From the NCBI GenBank assembly GCA_002361935.1, contig DESD01000071.1:33790-55446 (forward strand): a DNA stretch of 21,657 nt. Direction: 5' to 3'. This document shows positions 15,727-21,657 of the stretch, in pieces. The notes below the pieces were generated by a model. It had not been told where the DNA came from. It saw only the letters and a list, made by a program, of their open reading frames with translations, and ran no database searches. The stretch's first letter is position 1. Each line of letters begins with the position of its first letter. A program made the position numbers and the translations under genes. This DNA comes from Ruminococcaceae bacterium UBA3323. GTDB taxonomy: Bacteria; Bacillota; Clostridia; Oscillospirales; Acutalibacteraceae.

Positions 15727-16905
15727 ATGGCATCTAATCAGCGTGAAAATGAACGCAGGGAAAGAAAAAATGCGAAAACAAAAAAGAAAATTAAAATTCT
15801 TTGGATACTGATTATTGCAGTTGCAGCTGTACTTGTTGTGCTGAAGGTGTGCGAAATAGATTTTTCCGGGCTTTTCGGTTCGGAAAAGGAAAAAAACAAC
15901 AGCAGCTATTCGGCATCTTCTGAAGAAGAGGGCTTTCCGTATAAAATAGATACGGGGGACAATACGGTTTTGTCTGTTGTAGGCAATAAGCTTGCTATTC
16001 TCAGCAGTTCGAACTATACTGTTGTTGATGCATCAGATGCTACGGAATTGATTCATGATGAACACCGGTATGCCAATCCTGTTATCAAAACAAGCGGCGG
16101 TTATTCGGTTATCTTTGATCAGGGCTCAACCTCCTACAGACTTGATAATCAAAAAGAAAATATATATGAAAATTCCACGGATGATTACATTCTCTGCGCC
16201 GATGTTTCCGATACGGGCACAGTTGCTGTTGCAACGGCTTCCGGAAATCAAAAAAGCAGAGTGCAGGTTTTGTCTAAATCGTTCGGTGAAAAAATGAATT
16301 ATGAAATAAAGGGCGGATACGTAACCTCTATTGCTGTTGATGACAGGGGCAAAAGCGTTGCCTTTGTTGTTATGAGCTCTGAAAATGCACAGATTAAATC
16401 AACGCTTTATACCATGAATGTTAATGATGCCGAGCCCAGAGCGCATATAGATTACAATGGTTCTGCCGTGCTGGATATTCATTTCGTGTCAAGTGCTCTT
16501 TATGTTGTCGGCAGCGATTTTGTCAGTGTTGTATCCTCGCTTGAAAAGGAAACCGTTGTTTATGAAAAAGGAAGTATAAACACTTTGGCGTATTGCTATA
16601 ATCCTGCCGATTACCTTATAATCGGTTACTCGGATTATGCAGGAGCAGCAAACAGCAAACTTGCTTATGTTAAACAGAACGGAAAGGTAAAAACCACTGT
16701 TGAGGTTGATGCAGTAATAAAGGATGTTTCTGCTTCAGGTAATGAAATGTCTGCATTAACAAGCAACGAAGCTGTTTCCTACCGATTAAGCAACGGCAAA
16801 AAGGAAACTTATATTAAGCTGGATGATTCGTTTACCGATATTCAGCAGCTTTCATCAAATATATACGCCAAGCATCATTCCTATCTTGAAATTATTAATG
16901 ACTGA
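15727..16905 (+). CDS. DUF5711 family membrane-anchored protein
   Basis: The 392-residue protein has a very basic N-terminus (RENERRERKNAKTKKKIK), one membrane segment (about 23-41), a Ser/Glu-rich linker, and an extracellular domain of about 320 residues made of repeated short strands (for example YVTSIAVDDRGKSVAFVVMSSENAQIKSTLYTMNV). This looks like a WD40-type beta-propeller and agrees with the DUF5711 family of Clostridia. The function is unknown. It starts 16 nt after truA and is followed closely by the CvpA-family gene, so the two membrane proteins are likely co-expressed and may work together at the envelope (inference). Confidence 0.75.
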   Translation: MASNQRENERRERKNAKTKKKIKILWILIIAVAAVLVVLKVCEIDFSGLFGSEKEKNNSSYSASSEEEGFPYKIDTGDNTVLSVVGNKLAILSSSNYTVVDASDATELIHDEHRYANPVIKTSGGYSVIFDQGSTSYRLDNQKENIYENSTDDYILCADVSDTGTVAVATASGNQKSRVQVLSKSFGEKMNYEIKGGYVTSIAVDDRGKSVAFVVMSSENAQIKSTLYTMNVNDAEPRAHIDYNGSAVLDIHFVSSALYVVGSDFVSVVSSLEKETVVYEKGSINTLAYCYNPADYLIIGYSDYAGAANSKLAYVKQNGKVKTTVEVDAVIKDVSASGNEMSALTSNEAVSYRLSNGKKETYIKLDDSFTDIQQLSSNIYAKHHSYLEIIND

Positions 16906-16907
16906 GG
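16904..16907 (+). promoter_or_regulatory. Ribosome binding site deciding the CvpA-family start
   Basis: GAGG, overlapping the TGA stop of the previous gene, lies 7 nt before the ATG at 16915. A TTG at 16909 in the same frame is too close to this site to be used. Confidence 0.7.
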
Positions 16908-16914
16908 TTTGTTT

Positions 16915-17592
16915 ATGAATTATGTTGATTTGTTTATAATTATTATCTTTCTTGTTATTGTATTAGAGGGATATGCAAGGGGATTTATTGTTTCTCTGCT
17001 TTCTCTTGTTAGATTTGCCGTAGGGATTCCCATTTCATTTATTGTTGCCGAAAAATTCAGCGGTGCGGTTTATGCAAATTATTTTAAGGATACAATAAGT
17101 TCAGAGGTTTTAAAGGGAATTGAAAGCAGCGGTCTGGATACATATGTTGCGTCTGTAAGAGATACGGTTAATTCGCTTCCCGATGTTATGAAGGGTTCGG
17201 TTGATTTGTCCTTTCTGGATGCCGCAAATGCCGCATCGGCAGCAGAGGGAATTATGAAGAATATTGTTGATCCCGTTGCAGATATGATTATAAAGGTTTT
17301 GCTTTTTATTATAACGCTTGCCGTGTTTTATATTGTAACAGGCATATTGCTGTATGCTGTTAAGAAGTTATCCAACAGCAATAACGCCCCGTTCAGAAAA
17401 ACAAATAAATTTCTCGGAGCAGCTTTAGGGCTTGCAAAGGCATTGATTTTTGTTTTTGCAATTGCTAAAATAGGTGCGTTCTTTACAGAAAATTTAAAAT
17501 CTGTTGATAATTCCTTTTTGCAGCAGCTTGCTTCAAGTGGTATAATAGAATTTGTAAACAAGTTTAATCCCATTAATTTAATTGGAGGATAA
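16915..17592 (+). CDS. CvpA family membrane protein
   Basis: The 225-residue protein has four predicted membrane segments and opens with NYVDLFIIIIFLVIVLEGYARGFIVSLLSLVRF, the typical CvpA/colicin V production family start (a 'D-x-x-i......GxxrGf' pattern). A long polar loop (about 55-120) lies between helix 2 and helix 3. In E. coli CvpA is needed for colicin V secretion and affects envelope behaviour; in Firmicutes the role is not settled. The ATG at 16915 is preferred over the TTG six bases upstream because of ribosome-site spacing. pgsA starts 4 nt after the stop. Confidence 0.82.
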   Translation: MNYVDLFIIIIFLVIVLEGYARGFIVSLLSLVRFAVGIPISFIVAEKFSGAVYANYFKDTISSEVLKGIESSGLDTYVASVRDTVNSLPDVMKGSVDLSFLDAANAASAAEGIMKNIVDPVADMIIKVLLFIITLAVFYIVTGILLYAVKKLSNSNNAPFRKTNKFLGAALGLAKALIFVFAIAKIGAFFTENLKSVDNSFLQQLASSGIIEFVNKFNPINLIGG

Positions 17593-17596
17593 ATAA

Positions 17597-18214
17597 ATGA
17601 GCGATTTCAAATCAAATATGAAAGATCTTTTTAAAGGCTGTCTTACAATTCCAAATCTTTTATCCGTAATAAGAATTCTTCTTATTCCTGTATTTGCCGT
17701 TTTGTTTTTGCAGGAGCATTACATAATTGCAATTGCAATTATTATTTTTGCTGAATTAACGGATTTGTTTGACGGCATGATTGCAAGAAAATTCAATCAG
17801 GTTTCAGCTCTCGGCAAAATTCTGGATCCTATTGCAGATAAGCTTTCTCAGATTTCCATAGTTATTGTTCTGATTATTAAATATTGGGATAACGCTATCA
17901 AGTATCTGTTTATGTTTTTTATTGTAAAAGAATTGGTTATGCTTATCGGCGGCGCAATACTGATATCTAAAGGACTTCGTCCCGTTGCTGCGGAAATGTG
18001 GGGGAAGGTTGCAACAACGGTTTTCTGCATTGTTATGATTTTTGTGCTCGCTTTCGGAGAAGGCGGTGCTTTGTGCGATATAACAGGATTTACTTTGCCG
18101 AATGCGGTAACGTGGGTGCTTGTGGCGATTTCTGCAATCTGCACCTTAGGCTCGCTGTTCGGATATATTCCGGGTTTTGTTCGCCAGATTAAAGAGAAAA
18201 AAGAAGAGAAATAA
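17597..18214 (+). CDS. pgsA: CDP-diacylglycerol-glycerol-3-phosphate 3-phosphatidyltransferase
   Basis: PgsA makes phosphatidylglycerol phosphate from CDP-diacylglycerol and glycerol-3-phosphate in the membrane, the committed step to phosphatidylglycerol. The 205-residue protein has several membrane helices and the CDP-alcohol phosphotransferase motif D-x2-D-G-x2-A-R-x8-G-x3-D-x3-D: Asp56, Asp59-Gly60, Ala63-Arg64, Gly73, Asp77 and Asp81. The N-terminal TIPNLLSVIRILLIPVF is typical of PgsA rather than of phosphatidylserine or cardiolipin synthases. A GGAGG site overlaps the end of the upstream gene. Confidence 0.93.
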   Translation: MSDFKSNMKDLFKGCLTIPNLLSVIRILLIPVFAVLFLQEHYIIAIAIIIFAELTDLFDGMIARKFNQVSALGKILDPIADKLSQISIVIVLIIKYWDNAIKYLFMFFIVKELVMLIGGAILISKGLRPVAAEMWGKVATTVFCIVMIFVLAFGEGGALCDITGFTLPNAVTWVLVAISAICTLGSLFGYIPGFVRQIKEKKEEK

Positions 18215-18235
18215 TTAAAGGAGAAATCACTTTTA

Positions 18236-20536
18236 ATGAAACAGCAGTTATGCAGCAGGTGCGGAGAACGCCCTGCGGTAGTATTTATTCAGAAAATGGA
18301 AGACGGAAAAATGATTCCCGAGGGTCTTTGCATTAAATGTGCAAAGGAACTTAATGTGGGTTCAATCAATCAGATGATTGATCAGCTCGGCGTAACCGAT
18401 GAGGAGCTGGAAGCTGCATCGGAACAGATGAGCGCCTTTATGGAAAATATGTCTGATTTTGATTTTGGCTCTCTCGGCGAAATGTTCAATCCGGAAAATA
18501 TGGATGGCGCCCAGACCTTTCCTTTTGCAAACCTTATGAATGCTTCCGATAATGAAGATACAAAGAAGGATAATAAAAAAGGCAAAAAGGGCAAAAAAGG
18601 CAAAAAGAATGCACAGGATGACGCCAGAAAGTTTTTGAACAGCTATTGCAATAATTTAACGGACAGAGCAAAAAAAGGCGAAATAGACAGTATTATAGGC
18701 AGAGAGCAGGAGATTTCCCGCACGGTACAGATACTTTGCAGAAGAACCAAGAATAATCCCTGCCTGATCGGTGAGCCCGGTGTGGGCAAAACGGCTATTG
18801 CCGAGGGTCTTGCCATTCGTATAGCCAAGGGCGAGGTGCCTGCAAGGCTTATGGATAAGGAAATTTATCTTCTTGATTTAACCGCTCTTGTAGCAGGCAC
18901 ACAGTTTAGAGGTCAGTTTGAGGGCAGAATCAAAGGGCTTGTTGATGAGGTGAAGCAGGAAGGTAATATAATTCTTTTTATTGATGAGGTTCATAATCTT
19001 GTCGGTACAGGCGACAGTGAGGGTACAATGAATGCAGCCAATATCCTCAAGCCTGCTCTTTCAAGAGGGGAAATACAGGTTATCGGTGCAACAACCTTTA
19101 ATGAATACAGAAAATATATAGAAAAGGATGCAGCTCTTGAGCGCCGCTTCCAGCCTGTTAAGATTGAAGAACCATCTCTTGATGAGGCCTTCAGAATGCT
19201 TTTGGGTATCAAGGAATATTATGAGAATTATCATAAGGTTCAGATTTCAGACAGTCTTGTTTATAAGGCTGTAACGATGTCCGAGCGTTTTGTAACGGAC
19301 CGTTATCTTCCCGATAAGGCAATTGATTTGCTTGATGAAGCCTGCACCTGTGCAAATCTTCGCAATCCCTTTATTTCCGAATATCAGATTATGCTTGAAA
19401 AAAAGCAGAATCTTCTTGAAAGAATCGATTCGGTTTCCCAGCCCGATGATAATAATGAAATTGATTATGAGCTTGTTTCAAAGCTTAAGGCAGAGGCAAT
19501 GCAGCTTGATCAGAAGCTTCCCGAGCTCGCCGAAAAAGCAAAGGACAATCAGGTGTTGGAGCAGGATCTTGCCAAGGTGGTTTCCCTGTGGACGGGTATA
19601 CCGGCAGCAAAAATTGAAGCAGGAGATATAAGAAAACTCGCTTCACTTGAAGATGAGATAAAGAAGCATATTGTTGGTCAGGATGAGGCAATTGAAAAGG
19701 TTGCTGCAGCAGTGCGCAGGGGCAGAGTGCAGATAAGTCCGAAAAAACGCCCGCAGTCCTTTATTTTTGTCGGTCCTACAGGTGTTGGAAAAACAGAGCT
19801 TGTAAAGCAGCTTGCCGAGTATCTTTTTGATAGCCCCGAATCACTGATTCGTCTTGATATGAGCGAGTTTATGGAAAAATTCAGTGTATCAAGGATTATC
19901 GGTTCACCTCCCGGGTATGTCGGTTACGATGATGCCGGTCAGTTAACGGAAAAGGTAAGAAGGAAGCCCTACAGTGTAATTCTTTTTGATGAAATTGAAA
20001 AAGCGCATAAGGATGTTTTGAATATTCTTCTTCAGATTCTTGACGAGGGCAGAATAACAGATGCGCAGGGCAGAACCGTTAATTTTGAAAATACAATTAT
20101 TGTTATGACCTCCAATGCAGGTTCAACGGATTCCGCTACACTTGGCTTCGGTAAGTCTGATAATGAAATCAATAAGGATGTAACAATGAAAGCACTTGAA
20201 CGCTTCCTTCGCCCTGAATTTCTGGGCAGGGTGGATGAGATTATTACTTTCAATACACTTTCCTTTGATAACTTCGAAAAAATTGCACGGATTATGCTTG
20301 AAGAGCTTAAGGAAAGCCTTAAGGATAAGGCAATTGAGCTTGAATTTGATGACAGCGTTCCTGTGTTTATTGCGAAGGAAGCCTATGGCTCCAAGAAAAA
20401 CGCAAGAGGAATCCGTGACAGTGTAAGAAGAAACGTTGAAGACCAGCTTGCTTCGGCAATCGTTTTTAATCAGGATATAACAATAAAAGCGTTTTATTTA
20501 AGTGCAGATGAAAAAATTAATGTAAAGATAAATTAA
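18236..20536 (+). CDS. Clp/Hsp100 ATPase with N-terminal zinc finger (ClpE/ClpC-like)
   Basis: This is a 766-residue two-ring AAA+ unfoldase. Instead of a normal Clp N-domain it starts with a four-cysteine zinc finger (Cys6, Cys9, Cys32, Cys35), as in ClpE and McsA. An acidic, Met-rich stretch (about 41-110) and a lysine-rich linker (about 110-124, KKG repeats) follow. Ring 1 has Walker A GEPGVGKT (179-186) and Walker B around ILFIDE (246-251); a short middle domain lies at about 385-450; ring 2 has Walker A GPTGVGKT (513-520) and Walker B VILFDE (581-586). LGF at 636-638 is the ClpP-docking loop, so it probably feeds substrates to ClpP, which is not in the window. Ribosome site AAAGGAG (18217-18223). 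ClpE is my best name, but ClpC-like annotation is also possible. Confidence 0.92.
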   Translation: MKQQLCSRCGERPAVVFIQKMEDGKMIPEGLCIKCAKELNVGSINQMIDQLGVTDEELEAASEQMSAFMENMSDFDFGSLGEMFNPENMDGAQTFPFANLMNASDNEDTKKDNKKGKKGKKGKKNAQDDARKFLNSYCNNLTDRAKKGEIDSIIGREQEISRTVQILCRRTKNNPCLIGEPGVGKTAIAEGLAIRIAKGEVPARLMDKEIYLLDLTALVAGTQFRGQFEGRIKGLVDEVKQEGNIILFIDEVHNLVGTGDSEGTMNAANILKPALSRGEIQVIGATTFNEYRKYIEKDAALERRFQPVKIEEPSLDEAFRMLLGIKEYYENYHKVQISDSLVYKAVTMSERFVTDRYLPDKAIDLLDEACTCANLRNPFISEYQIMLEKKQNLLERIDSVSQPDDNNEIDYELVSKLKAEAMQLDQKLPELAEKAKDNQVLEQDLAKVVSLWTGIPAAKIEAGDIRKLASLEDEIKKHIVGQDEAIEKVAAAVRRGRVQISPKKRPQSFIFVGPTGVGKTELVKQLAEYLFDSPESLIRLDMSEFMEKFSVSRIIGSPPGYVGYDDAGQLTEKVRRKPYSVILFDEIEKAHKDVLNILLQILDEGRITDAQGRTVNFENTIIVMTSNAGSTDSATLGFGKSDNEINKDVTMKALERFLRPEFLGRVDEIITFNTLSFDNFEKIARIMLEELKESLKDKAIELEFDDSVPVFIAKEAYGSKKNARGIRDSVRRNVEDQLASAIVFNQDITIKAFYLSADEKINVKIN

Positions 20537-20554
20537 TTTTTTTCGAAAAAACTC

Positions 20555-20583
20555 TTGACAGTTCGGCAGACATTTATTATAAT
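20555..20583 (+). promoter_or_regulatory. Consensus promoter of the tRNA operon
   Basis: TTGACA (20555-20560) and TATAAT (20578-20583) with exactly 17 bp between them: a perfect sigma-A promoter. The start point would be near 20590, about 10 nt before the first tRNA. No terminator separates it from the Clp gene, so read-through is also possible. Confidence 0.92.
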
Positions 20584-20599
20584 AATGCCTGTCGCTTAT

Positions 20600-20673
20600 G
20601 CGGGTGTAGTTCAATGGTAGAATGTCAGCCTTCCAAGCTGAACACGAGGGTTCGATTCCCTTCACCCGCTCCA
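20600..20673 (+). tRNA. tRNA-Gly (TCC)
   Basis: GCGGGTG pairs with CACCCGC (20663-20669), with the anticodon TCC at 20632-20634 in the loop CTTCCAA. The T-loop GGTTCGATTCCC is present. Discriminator T and encoded CCA end the 74-nt gene. Confidence 0.97.
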
Positions 20674-20678
20674 AATAC

Positions 20679-20755
<77 letters not shown>

Positions 20756-20772
20756 AAAGTATATAACGCTTG

Positions 20773-20865
20773 AGGGGCGAGAAACGAGATACAAAAGTTT
20801 GTGAGCGCAGCAAACAAAAACTTTTGTTAAGAAACACTCCTGTGGATTGTTTCGCATCGAGAGGA
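20773..20865. mobile_element. 93-nt insert between tRNA-Arg repeats (possible integration scar or small non-autonomous element)
   Basis: No gene is visible. The segment is rich in inverted repeats: ACAAAAGTTT (20791-20800) pairs with AAACTTTTGT (20818-20827), and GAAACA (20831-20836) with TGTTTC (20848-20853), continued by TCC/GGA. The edges also pair imperfectly with the flanking repeats (CGCTTGAGGG with CCCTCCAAGCG, one bulge). The tRNA-derived repeats on both sides are like att duplications. No integrase is present, so the mobile origin is a hypothesis; a structured RNA trailer or a local duplication is also possible. Confidence 0.35.
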
Positions 20866-20902
20866 GAGTCCCTCCAAGCGCGCCAAAAGTATATAACGCT
20901 TG
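20866..20902 (+). repeat. 37-nt direct repeat, copy 2 (tRNA-Arg 3' end remnant)
   Basis: It is an exact copy of 20736-20772, without the rest of a tRNA. Its end forms one arm of the hairpin at 20895-20914, which copy 1 cannot form. Confidence 0.9.
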
Positions 20903-20914
20903 TTTACAGGCGTT
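20895..20914 (+). other. Hairpin before tRNA-His (terminator-like or processing signal)
   Basis: AACGCTTG pairs with CAGGCGTT (one T-G pair) around TTTA. Only a weak T-rich tail (TTATAT) follows, so it is more likely a processing hairpin than a strong terminator. Confidence 0.4.
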
Positions 20915-20920
20915 TTATAT

Positions 20921-20998
20921 GGTGGGATTAGTTCAGTTGGTTAGAGCGCCAGTTTGTGGCACTGGAGGTCATCGGTTCGAATCCGATATCCCACCCCA
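20921..20998 (+). tRNA. tRNA-His (GTG)
   Basis: GTGGGAT (20922-20928) pairs with ATCCCAC (20988-20994); the extra G at 20921 faces C20995, the mark of tRNA-His. Anticodon GTG is at 20956-20958. CCA is encoded. Confidence 0.97.
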
Positions 20999-21024
20999 TT
21001 TAATTTAATAAAATCCCTGAATAT

Positions 21025-21099
21025 TGGGGTGTCGCCAAGTGGTAAGGCAAGGGACTTTGACTCCCTCACTCGTAGGTTCGAATCCTGCCTCCCCAGCCA
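21025..21099 (+). tRNA. tRNA-Gln (TTG)
   Basis: Acceptor TGGGGTG faces CTCCCCA (21089-21095) with one T-T mismatch at the sixth pair. Anticodon TTG is at 21057-21059 in the loop CTTTGAC. T-loop GGTTCGAATCC; discriminator G and CCA encoded (75 nt). Confidence 0.95.
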
Positions 21100-21123
21100 G
21101 CACCCTTATTAAAAGGGTGATAC

Positions 21124-21199
21124 GGTTCATTAGCTCAGATGGTAGAGCACTTGACTTTTAATCAAGGTGTCCGGGGTTCGATTCCCCGATGAGCCACCA
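21124..21199 (+). tRNA. tRNA-Lys (TTT)
   Basis: GGTTCAT pairs with ATGAGCC (21189-21195, one T-G pair). Anticodon TTT is at 21157-21159 in the loop CTTTTAA. Discriminator A and CCA encoded (76 nt). It is the last gene of the tRNA operon. Confidence 0.97.
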
Positions 21200-21205
21200 T
21201 ACTTT

Positions 21206-21233
21206 AAACCCCTCGAATAATCGAGGGGTTTTT
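21206..21233 (+). terminator. Intrinsic terminator of the tRNA operon
   Basis: AAACCCCTCGA (21206-21216) pairs perfectly with TCGAGGGGTTT (21221-21231) around ATAA, and the T-run extends to 21233. It lies 7 nt after tRNA-Lys. Confidence 0.93.
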
Positions 21234-21268
21234 GGTTGCCTTAAGATTTAGAATTGAATATGTTTAAG

Positions 21269-21312
21269 AAGCAGAGTATTGGTAGATGAGTTATCAATGC
21301 TCTGCTTTTTTT
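21269..21312 (+). terminator. Second terminator-type hairpin just before the ParA gene
   Basis: AAGCAGAGTATTG (21269-21281) pairs with CAATGCTCTGCTT (21295-21307, one T-G pair) around a 13-nt loop, followed by a run of T to 21312. It could back up the tRNA terminator, or act as a leader attenuator of the parA-like gene if transcription starts at or before 21269. Confidence 0.75.
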
Positions 21313-21340
21313 ATTATTTTTTCTTAAGGGAGGTATTCGT

Positions 21341-21657
21341 ATGAATACAAAGAAGACAGAAAATTGCAAGGTTTATTGCTTGGCAATTCAAAAAGGCGGA
21401 GTTGCAAAAACAACTTCATCAGTAGCAATGAGTGCAGCACTTGCGGAACTCGGATATAAGGTTCTCCTTATAGACAATGATCCACAGGCAAACTCAACAA
21501 GAGCTGTAGGTAGGTTTGGTAAAACTGGTACGCAGTATTCAATAACTAACATAATGGAGGATTTGATAAATTTCCGTTTGTTTAACAAAGAAAAAGGAAT
21601 CCTTTCAACAAACGAAAACTTTGATATTCTTCCATCTGATGATAGTTATGCAGGTAT
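21341..21657 (+). CDS. ParA/Soj-family ATPase, 3' end outside the window
   Basis: The first 105 residues are visible. ParA-type ATPases position plasmids or chromosomes by ATP-driven binding to the nucleoid. The deviant Walker A motif is QKGGVAKTTSS (residues 18-28) and the next conserved line is KVLLIDNDPQANSTRAVG. VAKTT in place of the commoner VGKTT is frequent in ParA proteins of Firmicutes plasmids and integrative elements. The ATG follows an AAGGGAGG ribosome site (21326-21333) 7 nt upstream. It lies just after a tRNA operon and two terminators, which suggests the start of an integrated element, but a chromosomal soj-type gene cannot be ruled out without the rest of the gene and its neighbours. 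Confidence 0.85.
   Translation, partial: MNTKKTENCKVYCLAIQKGGVAKTTSSVAMSAALAELGYKVLLIDNDPQANSTRAVGRFGKTGTQYSITNIMEDLINFRLFNKEKGILSTNENFDILPSDDSYAG

Noticed and set aside
18578..18607. Short tandem repeat AAAGGC-type as a possible repeat array or CRISPR
   Set aside because: It encodes the lysine-glycine linker of the Clp protein and has no spacers.
21101..21119. Hairpin CACCCTT/AAGGGTG between tRNA-Gln and tRNA-Lys as terminator
   Set aside because: No T-run follows and the next tRNA continues the operon; it is more likely a processing hairpin.
21124..21340. tRNA-Lys as an attachment site with a direct repeat nearby
   Set aside because: I find no second copy of the tRNA-Lys 3' end within the window; any partner would lie beyond it.

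Overview
The window reads as a low-GC Gram-positive chromosome, most likely a Clostridia member of the Oscillospirales/Ruminococcaceae type. The support is a class B sortase with a repeat-containing surface protein, ECF transporter ATPases, a DUF5711 protein, AGGAGG-type ribosome sites, consensus sigma-A promoters and CCA-encoding tRNA genes. Taxonomy is inferred from gene content, not from a marker-gene search.

Region 1 (1-5541, + strand) is a cell-surface locus. It holds the 3' part of a gene for an SdrD-B/prealbumin-like repeat protein with a C-terminal membrane anchor, a short membrane-tethered relative of family 5 peptide-binding proteins, a class B sortase and a membrane acyltransferase (acyltransferase-3 family). 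A bidirectional terminator closes it. Region 2 (5563-7758, - strand) holds a cation diffusion facilitator with its own promoter. It also holds a two-gene unit, a stand-alone LytTR regulator plus DUF3021 membrane protein, whose promoter is preceded by two identical 11-bp repeats exactly 21 bp apart.

Region 3 (promoter at 7949-7977, genes 8010-20536, + strand) is a long, tightly packed housekeeping run. In order: ruvC-ruvA-ruvB (Holliday junction resolution), glmM (cell-wall precursor), an RlmI/RlmK-like methyltransferase, ecfA1-ecfA2-ecfT (vitamin/metal uptake energising module), truA (tRNA pseudouridine), a DUF5711 protein, a CvpA-family membrane protein, pgsA (phospholipid synthesis) and a zinc-finger Clp ATPase. 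Many junctions are 1-4 nt overlaps and I see no internal intrinsic terminator. Start codons for glmM (GTG 10205), truA (ATG 14976) and the CvpA gene (ATG 16915) are set here from ribosome sites and family N-termini, not from the longest open frame.

Region 4 (20555-21233) is a five-tRNA operon (Gly-TCC, Arg-TCT, His-GTG, Gln-TTG, Lys-TTT) with a perfect TTGACA-17-TATAAT promoter and an intrinsic terminator. The 3' end of tRNA-Arg plus its trailer (37 nt) is exactly duplicated 130 nt downstream. Between the copies lie 93 nt rich in inverted repeats, which may be an integration scar or a small non-autonomous element. Region 5 (21269-21657) has a second terminator-type hairpin and the start of a ParA/Soj-type ATPase, possibly the edge of an integrated mobile element.

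No CRISPR array, complete insertion sequence or rRNA gene is visible. The most notable signals are the tRNA-Arg duplication, the LytTR operator and the surface-protein/sortase pair lacking an LPXTG motif.
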